From contig JBCBCY010000008.1 of the NCBI GenBank assembly GCA_038530285.1, forward strand, positions 99,447-163,446: a DNA stretch of 64,000 nucleotides, read 5' to 3'. The stretch is from JASJAR01 sp038530285. Its GTDB lineage: Bacteria > Pseudomonadota > Alphaproteobacteria > Rhodobacterales > Rhodobacteraceae. This document shows positions 51,662 to 60,260 of this stretch, piece after piece (the first letter of the stretch is position 1; the number at the start of each line of letters is the position of its first letter). The notes under the pieces were generated by a model. That model was given only the letters and a program-made list of their open reading frames with translations. It made no database searches and was not told where the DNA came from. Made by a program: the position numbers and the translations under genes.

Positions 51662-52153
51662 CTAGGCCAGGTGTTTGAACATGACCAAGGCGTCCACATA
51701 GCCTTTGTCGGGGTGACGGAACGCGCCGGGCAAGCGCCCCACCGTCTGAAATCCTGCCCGTTCCCATGTGGCAATGGCCCGGGTGTTGGTTGCGACAACA
51801 AAATTGAATTGCATCGCCCTGAAGCCCGCTTCTTTGGCCACCTTCTGCGAATGGTCCAGCATGGCCCGCGCGACACCGCGACCCGCCGCCCAGTGTGCCG
51901 TGACAAACCCGCAATTGCACACATGATCACCGCCCCCGGGCTGATTGGCCCGCAGGTAGTAGGTGCCCGCAACTTGGCCATCGACCTCGGCCACAAAAGT
52001 CCGATGCTTGGGGCCCAACCAATACTCAAGCGTTTCGCCGCGCGTGATATCCGGTGGGAACGTATATGTATCGCCCGCCGCAATCACCGGCTCTAGCATC
52101 GCCCAGATCGCGTCCGCGTCCTTTGGCCCGGCGCGCCTAATGGAAAGCTCCAT
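51662..52153 (-). CDS. GNAT-family N-acetyltransferase
   Basis: A 163-residue acetyltransferase: ELSIRRAGPKDADAIWAMLEP start, VTAHWAAGRGVARAMLDHSQ (the AcCoA-binding Q/RxxGxG/A loop), NFVVATNTRAIATWERAGFQTVG and the C-terminal LPGAFRHPDKGYVDALVMFK. Acceptor (amino acid, antibiotic or ribosomal protein) is unknown. The starts at 52162 and 52153 are both open; the upstream start codon falls inside the repeat copy D. It follows the small membrane protein in transcription order. Confidence 0.88.
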   Translation of the reverse strand: MELSIRRAGPKDADAIWAMLEPVIAAGDTYTFPPDITRGETLEYWLGPKHRTFVAEVDGQVAGTYYLRANQPGGGDHVCNCGFVTAHWAAGRGVARAMLDHSQKVAKEAGFRAMQFNFVVATNTRAIATWERAGFQTVGRLPGAFRHPDKGYVDALVMFKHLA

Positions 52154-52158
52154 GATCT

Positions 52159-52209
52159 TCATCCTGGCAAAAATACTCTGGGGAGCGCGAGGGGCTAGCC
52201 CCTCGCCTG
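52159..52209 (-). repeat. Dispersed Rhodobacteraceae-type repeat, copy D
   Basis: Minus strand: the stem GAGGGGC-TAGCCCCTC is followed by CCCCAGAGTATTT and GCCAGGATGAAG, a diverged form of the repeat (GAGTATTTTT instead of GGATATTT). The tail ATG is one of two possible start codons of the GNAT gene, so the repeat supplies or abuts a translation start. Confidence 0.65.
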
Positions 52210-52413
52210 ACAGATCTCATAAAGCACCACCCACAAAATCACAGGGACGACAAAGACCGCGAGCGTGGCGGCATTGATCCAACCGTTGCGGGTGTAGCGC
52301 TTCATCCCGATCATCACGAGGATCGCATCCTTGATCCCCATGCGATCGCGGCGCGCGACCACCACGCTTAACACCAGTATGCCCAGCACAAAGACCACCG
52401 CGGGGATCGGCAT
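52195..52413 (-). CDS. Small membrane protein of unknown function
   Basis: A 72-residue protein with two predicted membrane spans (VVFVLGILVLSVVVA and AATLAVFVVPVILWVVLYEI) joined by a basic loop (RRDRMGIKD). I do not know the family. The ATG at 52413 begins the first span with no leader; 52434 would add seven residues. It lies between the formaldehyde-dehydrogenase gene, whose stop is 24 bases upstream, and the GNAT gene, all on the minus strand, so they may be one transcript. Confidence 0.65.
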   Translation of the reverse strand: MPIPAVVFVLGILVLSVVVARRDRMGIKDAILVMIGMKRYTRNGWINAATLAVFVVPVILWVVLYEICQARG

Positions 52414-52437
52414 CGCCGCCTCGGGGCAGCCCATCGA

Positions 52438-53550
52438 TCAGTAGACCACCACGGACCGGATGGATTCCCCGGCATGCATCAGATCAAAGCCTTTGTTGAT
52501 GTCTTCGAGCGCCAGGGTGTGGGTGATCATCGGATCGATCTCGATCTTGCCGTCCATATACCAATCGACGATCTTGGGCACGTCCGTGCGCCCGCGCGCG
52601 CCGCCAAAGGCCGTGCCGCGCCAGGACCGGCCGGTGACCAGCTGGAAGGGCCGGGTGGAAATCTCAGCCCCCGCAGGGGCCACCCCGATGATGATGCTTT
52701 CGCCCCAGCCTTTGTGGGCGGATTCAAGGGCGGCGCGCATCACTTGGACATTGCCTGTGGCGTCAAAGGTGTAATCGGCCCCGCCTTTGGTCAGGTCCAC
52801 AAGATAGGGGACCAGATCGCCCTCGACTTCCGTGGGGTTCACGAAATCGGTCATTCCGAAGCGTTCGGCCATGGGGATCTTGGCGGGGTTCACATCGACG
52901 CCGACGATCTGGTCGGCGCCCGCCAGCCTCAGCCCCTGGATCACGTTCAGCCCGATGCCGCCCAGCCCGAAGACAATCGCGCGGCTGCCCTGTTCGACCT
53001 TGGCGGTGTAGATCACCGCGCCGATCCCGGTCGTCACGCCGCAGCCGATGTAGCAGATTTTGTCGAACGGGGCGTCTTCGCGGACCTTCGCCAGGCTGAT
53101 CTCGGGCAGGACCGTGTGGTTCGAAAAGGTCGAACAACCCATGTAATGCAGGATCGGGTCGCCATCGAGGGTGGAAAACCGCGACGTGCCATCGGGCATC
53201 AGCCCCTGGCCCTGGGTTGCGCGGACCTTTTGGCAGAGGTTCGTCTTTGGATGCAGGCAGTATTCGCATTCGCGGCACTCGGCCGTGTACAAAGGGATCA
53301 CATGGTCGCCGGGCTTCAGGCTGGTGACCCCTTCGCCCACGTCCAGCACGACGCCGGCGCCTTCATGGCCCAGGATCGCGGGGAACAGCCCCTCGGGGTC
53401 TGCACCTGACAGGGTGAATTCATCTGTGTGGCAAATGCCGGTGGCTTTGATTTCCACCAGAACCTCACCCGCGCGGGGGCCATCGAGGTTCACATCCATA
53501 ATCTCCAACGGCTTTCCAGCGGCTGTGGCAACAGCGGCACGTGTGCGCAT
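52438..53550 (-). CDS. adhC: S-(hydroxymethyl)glutathione dehydrogenase / class III alcohol dehydrogenase
   Basis: A 370-residue zinc-containing medium-chain dehydrogenase that oxidises the spontaneous formaldehyde-glutathione adduct to S-formylglutathione, step 1 of the pathway completed by fghA. The catalytic zinc lies around GHEGAGVVLDVGEG and ICHTDEFTLSG, the structural zinc in AECRECEYCLHPKTNLC, and the Rossmann loop in FGLGGIGLNVIQGLRLAGA. Length and class III signature (ISTRPFQLVTGR) fit. fghA is 2.3 kb away on the same strand. Confidence 0.95.
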   Translation of the reverse strand: MRTRAAVATAAGKPLEIMDVNLDGPRAGEVLVEIKATGICHTDEFTLSGADPEGLFPAILGHEGAGVVLDVGEGVTSLKPGDHVIPLYTAECRECEYCLHPKTNLCQKVRATQGQGLMPDGTSRFSTLDGDPILHYMGCSTFSNHTVLPEISLAKVREDAPFDKICYIGCGVTTGIGAVIYTAKVEQGSRAIVFGLGGIGLNVIQGLRLAGADQIVGVDVNPAKIPMAERFGMTDFVNPTEVEGDLVPYLVDLTKGGADYTFDATGNVQVMRAALESAHKGWGESIIIGVAPAGAEISTRPFQLVTGRSWRGTAFGGARGRTDVPKIVDWYMDGKIEIDPMITHTLALEDINKGFDLMHAGESIRSVVVY

Positions 53551-53663
53551 CGGTCGTCCTCCCTCTTTCTTGGCGGAACCTTACGTTAACCGCAGGGCAT
53601 TGCAATGACCCGCGCCATTGCCCGCTATCGCATAACAGACAACGCGCAGGGCAATTTGGCCGA

Positions 53664-53927
53664 ATGTTACGTTTGTTCGTCCTTCACTTTGCGCTTCTCA
53701 CGGCCTGCGCGGCCGAGAGCGTCGATGCCCCGCCTGACGACAGCTGCGGGGTGCCGGTCCTGTCGCATCTTGTGGGCCAAGACATGTCTGCCCTTGCGGC
53801 GATGACCTTTCCGGACACAACGCGATTTATCGCCCCCGACACGGCGATCACGATGGACTTTTCGCCCACCCGGCTGAACTTTGATTTGGACGATGCCGGC
53901 GTGATCACCCGCGTTTGGTGCGGCTGA
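53664..53927 (+). CDS. I78-family peptidase inhibitor-like lipoprotein
   Basis: An 87-residue lipoprotein with the lipobox LTAC (Cys15). The mature part resembles the small I78 inhibitor domain, as in RFIAPDTAITMDFSPTRLNFDLDDAGVITRVWCG, with a conserved end WCG. Members inhibit serine endopeptidases in the periplasm. The start at 53664 gives the right signal peptide; the upstream frame is not part of the protein. It converges with the cytochrome c gene. Confidence 0.78.
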   Translation: MLRLFVLHFALLTACAAESVDAPPDDSCGVPVLSHLVGQDMSALAAMTFPDTTRFIAPDTAITMDFSPTRLNFDLDDAGVITRVWCG

Positions 53928-53930
53928 GCG

Positions 53931-54362
53931 TTAGTCTTCGACGTAAAGGTCGTGGCAGGCCCCGCAGGTGGCGCCAATGGCGCGCGCTGTGCTCGCCAAA
54001 GCCTCAGGGGTTGAGACATCGCCTGCTGCAACCGCGGTTTCCAAGGCCGCGGCCTTGGCTTTGAAGTCATCAAACGCCGTCCAGATAGCGGGCAGGGCTT
54101 CGGATTTCGGATCATCGGCGGGGGTTTCGAACAAGGGCACCACCTGAGGCGCCTCACGCGCGAGAACCTCCATCGCGGCCTGCGCCTGACCGGGGTCAAA
54201 GGCGATCTGACCGCGCGCCATTCTGGCCAGCGTTTTTTCCGCCGCGCCCATCTCTTTCATGCCTGCCATCCAGGCGATGACCTTGGGGTCCTTCACGCCG
54301 ACATGGGCCAGCGCAAGCGTTGCAGTCAGGATGAAGGTCAAGGCGAGGATAATGCGGGTCAT
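53931..54362 (-). CDS. Class II cytochrome c (c'-like)
   Basis: A 143-residue periplasmic haem protein with a signal peptide (ILALTFILTATLALA). The haem is attached at CGACH (Cys133, Cys136, His137) near the C-terminus, as in cytochrome c' and other class II cytochromes, and the body is helical. Class II cytochromes bind NO or pass electrons; the role is not known here. It is convergent with the I78 gene, and exonuclease III is transcribed ahead of it on the same strand. Confidence 0.87.
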   Translation of the reverse strand: MTRIILALTFILTATLALAHVGVKDPKVIAWMAGMKEMGAAEKTLARMARGQIAFDPGQAQAAMEVLAREAPQVVPLFETPADDPKSEALPAIWTAFDDFKAKAAALETAVAAGDVSTPEALASTARAIGATCGACHDLYVED

Positions 54363-54370
54363 CGCGGTCC

Positions 54371-55159
54371 TTATAGATCAAATGTCGCAAAAACAGGAGC
54401 GTGGTCGCTGGGCTGCTCCCAGCCGCGTGCGGCGCGCAGCACCCGCGACCCATGCGCGGACCCGGCAATGTCGGGCGTGGCCCAGATGTGGTCAAGGCGG
54501 CGGCCCTTGTCGGCCCCGTCCCAATCGGGCGAGCGGTAGGACCACCACGAATACAGGTTCCCGTCGGGGATATCGGCGCGGGTGACATCGACCCAGGCGC
54601 CCGCATCCTGGGTTTGCGCCAGATGGTCCACCTCAATCGGGGTATGGCTGACGACACGCAGCAGCTTTTTGTGATCCCAGACGTCATCTTCGCGCGGGGC
54701 GATGTTGAGATCGCCCACCAGGATCGCGCGCGACGGTTTGTCGGCGTGAAAGGCGTCGCGCATGTCGGTCAGGTAATCGAGCTTCTGGCCAAACTTTTCG
54801 TTCACCGCGCGGTCGGGTTTGTCGCCACCTGCGGGGACGTAAAAGTTATGGATCACCGTGCCGTCTTCCAGCCGCCCCGCGATGTGGCGCGCATGGCCAA
54901 GCCCTGCATAATCGGCCGCCCCGGCTTCGACGATTGGGCGTTTGGACAAGATCGCCACGCCGTTGTAACCCTTTTGGCCGCGCGCGATCATGTGGGTGTA
55001 GCCAAGCGCGGCGAAGGCTTCGGTCGGGATTTTCTCCACCGGGCTTTTGCATTCCTGCAGGCACAGAATATCGGGCGCTTCGTCTTGCAGAAGCTTGCAC
55101 ACCAGCCCTTCGCGCAAACGCACCGAATTGATGTTCCAGGTGGCAAGGGTAAAGGGCAT
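54371..55159 (-). CDS. xth: Exodeoxyribonuclease III
   Basis: A 262-residue AP endonuclease/3'-5' exonuclease of base-excision repair. The family blocks are TWNINSVRLR, LCLQECK, GDLNIAPREDDV and SDHAPVFATF, covering the metal- and phosphate-binding residues. The start at 55159 has GGAGAG upstream and gives the classical MPFTLATWNINS opening. It lies 9 bases upstream of the cytochrome gene on the same strand, an operon-like pairing with no evident functional tie. Confidence 0.93.
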   Translation of the reverse strand: MPFTLATWNINSVRLREGLVCKLLQDEAPDILCLQECKSPVEKIPTEAFAALGYTHMIARGQKGYNGVAILSKRPIVEAGAADYAGLGHARHIAGRLEDGTVIHNFYVPAGGDKPDRAVNEKFGQKLDYLTDMRDAFHADKPSRAILVGDLNIAPREDDVWDHKKLLRVVSHTPIEVDHLAQTQDAGAWVDVTRADIPDGNLYSWWSYRSPDWDGADKGRRLDHIWATPDIAGSAHGSRVLRAARGWEQPSDHAPVFATFDL

Positions 55160-55226
55160 CGATCTCTCCGGTTGCAGCTTTTGGACCCTAGCGCCGGGCC
55201 ACAATCAAGGCCAGCGTGGCGCACAA

Positions 55227-55253
55227 AAAACCCGGGCACTTGGCCCGGGTTTT
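55227..55253 (-). terminator. Intrinsic terminator after pnp
   Basis: AAAACCCGGGC (55227-55237) pairs with GCCCGGGTTTT (55243-55253), and on the minus strand this is followed by a T-run. It lies 24 bases downstream of the pnp stop and separates it from the exonuclease III gene. Confidence 0.9.
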
Positions 55254-55276
55254 CAACTTTTCACAGCGCGCGCGGA

Positions 55277-57409
55277 TTACTCGGCGGCTTCTTCCTCAAC
55301 CGCGTCTTCGCCTGTTTCCTGGTTGACGATCTTCATAGACAGTTTGACCTTGCCGCGATCGTCAAAGCCCAACAGCTTGACCCAAACCTCTTGGCCTTCC
55401 TTCAGAACGTCTGACGGATGGTTCAGACGGCGGTTTTCAATCTGGGACACGTGTACCAGACCGTCGCGCTTGCCAAAGAAGTTCACAAAGGCACCGAAAT
55501 CGACGATTTTGACGACTTTGCCTTTGTAGATTTTGCCTTCTTCGGGTTCGGCCACGATCGAGTGGATCATGTCGTAGGCTTTCTGGATGGCTTCCCCATT
55601 GGGCGAGGCGATCTTGATGACACCATCATCGTTGATGTCGACCTTGGCGCCCGAGACTTCCACGATTTCGCGGATGACTTTGCCGCCCGAGCCGATGACT
55701 TCGCGGATTTTGTCCGTGGGCACCTGCATGGTTTCGATCCGGGGCGCGTGCACGGAGAAGTCCGATACATCCGACAGGGCCTTGTTCATCTCGCCCAGGA
55801 TATGCAACCGGCCGGCTTTCGCCTGGTCGAGGGCTTTTTCCATGATGTCAGACGTGATGCCTTGGACCTTGATGTCCATCTGCAGCGATGTGATGCCCGC
55901 CTCGGTGCCCGCGACTTTGAAGTCCATGTCGCCGAGGTGGTCTTCGTCGCCTAGGATGTCCGTCAGGATCGCGAAGTCACCATCATCTTCCAGGACCAGA
56001 CCCATGGCGACACCGGCCACCGGCGCTTTCAAAGGCACGCCAGCGTCCATCATCGACAAGGATCCACCGCAGACCGACGCCATCGAGCTGGAGCCATTGG
56101 ATTCGGTGATCTCAGAGACCACGCGCACCGTGTAGGGGAAATCTGTCGCCGATGGCAGAACCGCCTGCAGCGCGCGCCATGCCAGTTTGCCGTGGCCCAC
56201 TTCGCGCCGACCCGGAGGGCCCACGCGGCCCACTTCGCCGACCGAATAGGGTGGGAAGTTGTAATGCAGCAGGAAGTTTGACCGGAAGTTGCCGTGCAGC
56301 GCGTCGATGATCTGTTCGTCATCGCCGGTGCCCAGGGTGGTCACAACCAGCGCCTGGGTTTCGCCGCGTGTGAACAGGGCTGACCCGTGGGTCCGGTTGA
56401 GAAGCTTCGTTTCAGCGACAATGTCACGAACCTCGTCCGTCTTCCGGCCATCAATCCGCGTGCCGTTTTTCACAACGTCGCCGCGCAGAATGCCCGATTC
56501 CAGCTTCTTCATCGCCGAGCCAAGGTTGGCATCTGCCAGTTGGTCTTCGGTCAGTGCCGCCAAGATCGCCTCTTTGGCAGCCCCAACAGCGGCCACACGT
56601 TCTTGCTTGTCGCGGATCGCGTAAGCGGCGCGCATGTCTTTTTCGCCCGCCTTTTTCACGGCCTCATACAGGTCCGCGTAATCGGGGGGCTGGAAGTCAA
56701 ACGGTTCATTTGCGGCGTCTTCGGCCAGATCGATGATCAGGTCGATGACGGGCTGGATCTGCTCATGGGCGAAGTTTACAGCACCCAGCATTTCGGCCTC
56801 GGTCAGCTCATAGGCTTCCGATTCCACCATCATCACAGCGCCCTTGGTGCCAGCAACGACAAGGTCGAGCCGCTGGTCGGGGTTGTTTTTCAGGTCCTGC
56901 ATGTCTTCGACTTCAGGGTTCAGGATGTATTCGCCATCCTCAAAGCCCACGCGGCAGCCTGCGATCGGCCCCATGAAGGGCGCACCCGACAGGGTCAGCG
57001 CGGCAGAGGCTGCGATCATCGCGACATAGTCGGGGTCGTTGACCAGATCGTGGCTGAGCACCGTGCACATCACCAGCACTTCGTTTTTGAAGCCGGGCGC
57101 GAACAGGGGCCGAATGGGCCGGTCAATCAGGCGCGAGGTCAGGGTTTCTTTTTCGGTCGGGCGTGCTTCGCGCTTGAAGAACCCGCCGGGGACCTTACCG
57201 GCCGCATAGTATTTTTCGTTGTAGTGTACGGTCAGCGGGAAGAAGTCCTGGCCGGGCTTTTGCGCCCGGGCGAACGTCACGTTGGCCATCACGGAGGTCT
57301 CGCCATAGGTGGCAATGACCGAACCGTCCGCCTGACGCGCAACTTTTCCGGTTTCCAGTGTCAGCGTTTCTTCGCCCCACTGGATCGATTTTTTCACTTC
57401 TTTGAACAT
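55277..57409 (-). CDS. pnp: Polyribonucleotide nucleotidyltransferase (PNPase)
   Basis: A 710-residue phosphorolytic 3'-5' exoribonuclease of the degradosome. The RNase PH domains are present (GEETLTLETGKVARQADGSV; second PH core with RTHGSALFTRGETQALVV), then the KH domain with the GxxG loop REVIGSGGKVIREI and a C-terminal S1 domain (LVHVSQIENRRLNHPSDVLKEGQEVWV). Length as E. coli Pnp. Start ATG at 57409 after GGAAACACTAC. The usual rpsO-pnp neighbour, rpsO, lies 5 kb upstream with five other genes between. Confidence 0.96.
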   Translation of the reverse strand: MFKEVKKSIQWGEETLTLETGKVARQADGSVIATYGETSVMANVTFARAQKPGQDFFPLTVHYNEKYYAAGKVPGGFFKREARPTEKETLTSRLIDRPIRPLFAPGFKNEVLVMCTVLSHDLVNDPDYVAMIAASAALTLSGAPFMGPIAGCRVGFEDGEYILNPEVEDMQDLKNNPDQRLDLVVAGTKGAVMMVESEAYELTEAEMLGAVNFAHEQIQPVIDLIIDLAEDAANEPFDFQPPDYADLYEAVKKAGEKDMRAAYAIRDKQERVAAVGAAKEAILAALTEDQLADANLGSAMKKLESGILRGDVVKNGTRIDGRKTDEVRDIVAETKLLNRTHGSALFTRGETQALVVTTLGTGDDEQIIDALHGNFRSNFLLHYNFPPYSVGEVGRVGPPGRREVGHGKLAWRALQAVLPSATDFPYTVRVVSEITESNGSSSMASVCGGSLSMMDAGVPLKAPVAGVAMGLVLEDDGDFAILTDILGDEDHLGDMDFKVAGTEAGITSLQMDIKVQGITSDIMEKALDQAKAGRLHILGEMNKALSDVSDFSVHAPRIETMQVPTDKIREVIGSGGKVIREIVEVSGAKVDINDDGVIKIASPNGEAIQKAYDMIHSIVAEPEEGKIYKGKVVKIVDFGAFVNFFGKRDGLVHVSQIENRRLNHPSDVLKEGQEVWVKLLGFDDRGKVKLSMKIVNQETGEDAVEEEAAE

Positions 57410-57762
57410 GTAGTGTTTCCTATTGGGAGCGCGCCCGGGCGGTCCCGGGTCTCCCGTTTCAATGGCGGCCCCATTGCCGCCGACCCCTATCGTTTCCATG
57501 CGCCGGGGTCAGTGCGTCACGTCTCAGATTGGCTCGCCTTACAGGAGAAAGACGCGCTTGGAAACCCGTCGCGTTGCGGGGTTTTGGGTTTGCAAAGCTG
57601 TTACATTCTGGGCGCAGCCCCGGGGGCCCCCGCACGTTTTTTGGGCGGGTGTGCCGCGGGCGGGGCAAAATCGGCGTTTTCTTGGACTTGATCGGTTTTG
57701 AATGGTGCGCTGGTTGCAGCGCGATCAAGGGCGCGCGGTATTCCAGACCCGGGGGGCAGGTC
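57410..57762. other. 353-base divergent intergenic region
   Basis: No gene is visible. It holds the promoters for pnp (minus) and the nucleobase permease (plus); I could not pin a -35/-10 pair. It is GC-rich, with short palindromic stretches such as CCCGGG. Confidence 0.55.
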
Positions 57763-59157
57763 ATGTCAGAGAGCTCTACCGCAACGCTGATCTATGGATT
57801 GGACGACAAACCGCCGCCGGGCGAGAGCCTTTTGGCCGCCTTTCAGCACGTGCTAGCGGCGATTGTCGGCATCGTGACCCCGACGCTGATCATCGGGGGC
57901 GTGTTGGGGTTGGGCGAGTTGACGCCCTACCTGATTGCGATGGCATTGTTCGTCTCTGGCGTGTCCACGGCCATTCAGTGCCGCACCATCGGGCCCATCG
58001 GGTCGGGGCTTTTGAGCCTTCAGGGCACCAGCTTTGCGTTTCTGGGCGCGCTTCTGGCGGCGGGCTTTTCGGTCAAGAACGCCGGTGGCACGCCCGAAGA
58101 CATTCTGGCGATGCTCTTTGGTCTGTGTCTGGCGGGCAGCCTTGTTGAGATCGTGTTGAGCCAGTTTATCGGCAAGCTGCGCCGGATCATTACCCCGACC
58201 GTGACAGGCATTGTGATCACCGTGATCGGGCTGAGCCTTGTGAAAGTCGGCTTCACCGATTTTGCAGGCGGGGCGACGGCGGGCGAAGACCTCGGGCTGC
58301 CGATCAACTTGGTTTTGGGCTCGATTGTCGTTGTGGCGATCCTGACGATGACGTTTTACGGCAACCCGATGCTGCGGATTTCGGCGATCATGATCGGGCT
58401 TGTGATCGGGACGATTGTTGCGGCGGTGTTCGGGCAGGTCGATGTCTCAAGCCTGGGCTCGGCGCCGGTGTTTGCACTGCCCGAACCGCTGAAATTCGGT
58501 CTGGATTTCGACCCGATCCTGTTTATCCCCATCGCGTTCATCTATCTGGTCACGGCGATTGAAACCTCCGGCGATCTGACCGCCAACTCGGTCATTGCAG
58601 GCCAGCCCGTGGAAGGCCCGGTCTATATGAAGCGGATCAAGGGCGGTATTCTGGGCGACGGGGTCAATTCCGCCATCGCGGCGATCTTCAACACCTTCCC
58701 CAACACGACCTTTTCGCAGAACAACGGCGTGATCCAGATGACGGGTGTCGCCAGCCGTTATGTTGGCCTCTACGTGGCGGGCATTCTGGTGTTTCTGGGG
58801 TTCTTTCCGATCATCAGTTCGGTCTTTCTGCTGGTGCCCAAACCCGTGCTTGGTGGCGCGACGCTGGTGCTTTTTGGCACGATCGCGGTGGCGGGCATTC
58901 GTATTCTGGCCACGCAAGAAATGACCCGGCGGACTGTTTACATCATGGCGGTGTCGTTCGGGCTGGGGCTGGGTGTGACGCTGGTGCCTGATGCCACGCA
59001 GCATTTGCCGACCTTCCTGAAGCAGGTTGTGGCGACCCCGATCACGCTGGCAGGCCTGTCGGCGATCATCCTGACGCTGATCCTGCCGGATGGTGAGGGT
59101 GAGCCGGTGGCCGAGGCTGAGGCAGAGATGTCAGACGCGGAAGCCGAAGCGACCTAA
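57763..59157 (+). CDS. NCS2-family uracil/xanthine permease
   Basis: A 464-residue inner-membrane nucleobase transporter with fourteen predicted spans. The NCS2 signature is partially visible: LSLQGTSFAFLGALLA, LVTAIETSGDLTANSVIAGQPV and NTFPNTTFSQNNGVIQMTGVASRYV (the conserved xanthine-permease motif). It exchanges xanthine or uracil with a proton; the specific base cannot be read. The ATG at 57763 is preferred over the upstream open frame. It is divergent from pnp. Confidence 0.92.
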   Translation: MSESSTATLIYGLDDKPPPGESLLAAFQHVLAAIVGIVTPTLIIGGVLGLGELTPYLIAMALFVSGVSTAIQCRTIGPIGSGLLSLQGTSFAFLGALLAAGFSVKNAGGTPEDILAMLFGLCLAGSLVEIVLSQFIGKLRRIITPTVTGIVITVIGLSLVKVGFTDFAGGATAGEDLGLPINLVLGSIVVVAILTMTFYGNPMLRISAIMIGLVIGTIVAAVFGQVDVSSLGSAPVFALPEPLKFGLDFDPILFIPIAFIYLVTAIETSGDLTANSVIAGQPVEGPVYMKRIKGGILGDGVNSAIAAIFNTFPNTTFSQNNGVIQMTGVASRYVGLYVAGILVFLGFFPIISSVFLLVPKPVLGGATLVLFGTIAVAGIRILATQEMTRRTVYIMAVSFGLGLGVTLVPDATQHLPTFLKQVVATPITLAGLSAIILTLILPDGEGEPVAEAEAEMSDAEAEAT

Positions 59158-59191
59158 AGCCCAGCGGTTGTGTTTCAAAGAGACCCGCGCA

Positions 59192-59449
59192 TCAGATCGC
59201 GCGGGTCGCGGCATCTTTCGCCAGCGTGCGGGCTTCAGCGCGTTCCAGCCGCGCGAGCGTGTCTTCGGGGGACAGACCCGCCCGCTGCGCCTTGACCCAG
59301 ATTGCGCGGGCGGATCGCGGCGACCAGGGCAGTTTTGCGCCGTGCAGCCAATGGCGCACCTCAGGCGGCAACCGGTCATAGATGGCCATGGGGTCGTCTG
59401 CGCGACGGCGACATTTGAGGCGGGTGGCAAGGTTTTGGGGACGGGCCAT
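59192..59449 (-). CDS. Small hypothetical protein, possibly DUF6525
   Basis: An 85-residue basic protein (RRRADDPMAIYDRLPPEVRHWLHGAKLPWSPRSARAIWVKAQ) that resembles a short Rhodobacteraceae hypothetical family, which I think is DUF6525. The Leu/Arg-rich C-terminus (LARLERAEARTLAKDAA) is a helix. It converges with the nucleobase permease. Function unknown. Confidence 0.65.
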   Translation of the reverse strand: MARPQNLATRLKCRRRADDPMAIYDRLPPEVRHWLHGAKLPWSPRSARAIWVKAQRAGLSPEDTLARLERAEARTLAKDAATRAI

Positions 59450-59564
59450 GGCGTTGAGTCTAGCATAATTGTTATACTATTACATTAAACAGACCGCCGG
59501 AGGCCTGCAAGGATTTGAAGGCCCGCCCCTAGACATTTTCGTTCGGACTTACACATCTAGGCCC

Positions 59565-60260
59565 ATGTGGCGGATGATGTTTATACCTGTGTTTGCGGCC
59601 GGCCCCGCGCTTGGCGAGGCGGACATGCGCGTGCTTGTGGACCGCGAACCGTCGGGCATTTCCGTCTATTTCACGACCGCTGCGGCTGATCTGCCGGATA
59701 TCTTCGGCGCGGGCGCTGATGCGCTTGTCACCGCAGACGGCACGGTCGATATCGATGGGCTTTACCGCGGCACGTTCGATACCGCCGATGACATTTTCGC
59801 CGATGTCACAGCCCGGATCGATGGCGCTGGCTTTGGGTTCTAAGCGCTGTCGATGATGGTGCATGACCCGTCGATCCTGCCCGATTTCGCCACGCCTTAC
59901 GACGCGGCCATGTCTGTTGCGGTGTGCAATTCGCCTGAAACCGTTCGAAACATGAGCCTGGATCAGCTGGATGCCTTCATGGGGTTTTACGCCTGGAAGG
60001 CCGATCCCATGGCCGAGGTTGCACTGGCGTTCCCGGCAACCGGGCGCGACGCGCTTGGGGTTGAGATCATCGATTTCGCCCCGACCGGAGAGGTCCGCCG
60101 CAGCACCGGGACCCTTACCGATGGTGGCACGCTGACGCTGGTGGCACCCGAACCGACCCGGTCGGCGACCCTTCTGCCGCTGGTCTTCGCGGTCGCCGGA
60201 TTGGTCGCGGCAGGCGGCTTATTTGCCTATGCAAGGCGCAGATTTCGCACTGGCGTCTAG
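59565..60260 (+). pseudogene. Exported membrane-anchored protein gene split by an in-frame TAA
   Basis: One reading frame (59565-60260) is interrupted by TAA at 59841-59843. The first part has a signal peptide (MWRMMFIPVFAAGPALGEA), then a beta-like domain; the second part (DPSILPDFATPYDAAMSVAVC onward) ends with a C-terminal membrane span (LLPLVFAVAGLVAAGGLFAY) and a basic tail. Each half lacks what the other has, and the joined frame looks like a single 231-residue type I membrane protein. It may be a pseudogene, a sequencing error or a read-through gene. Family not recognised. The stop codon of the second part shares CTAG with the LysR gene. Confidence 0.7.

Noticed and set aside
59853..60260. 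Second half of the split gene as an independent gene
   Set aside because: It lacks a signal peptide but has a C-terminal anchor, and it continues the same frame as the first half with only one stop between; an independent gene is possible but less likely.
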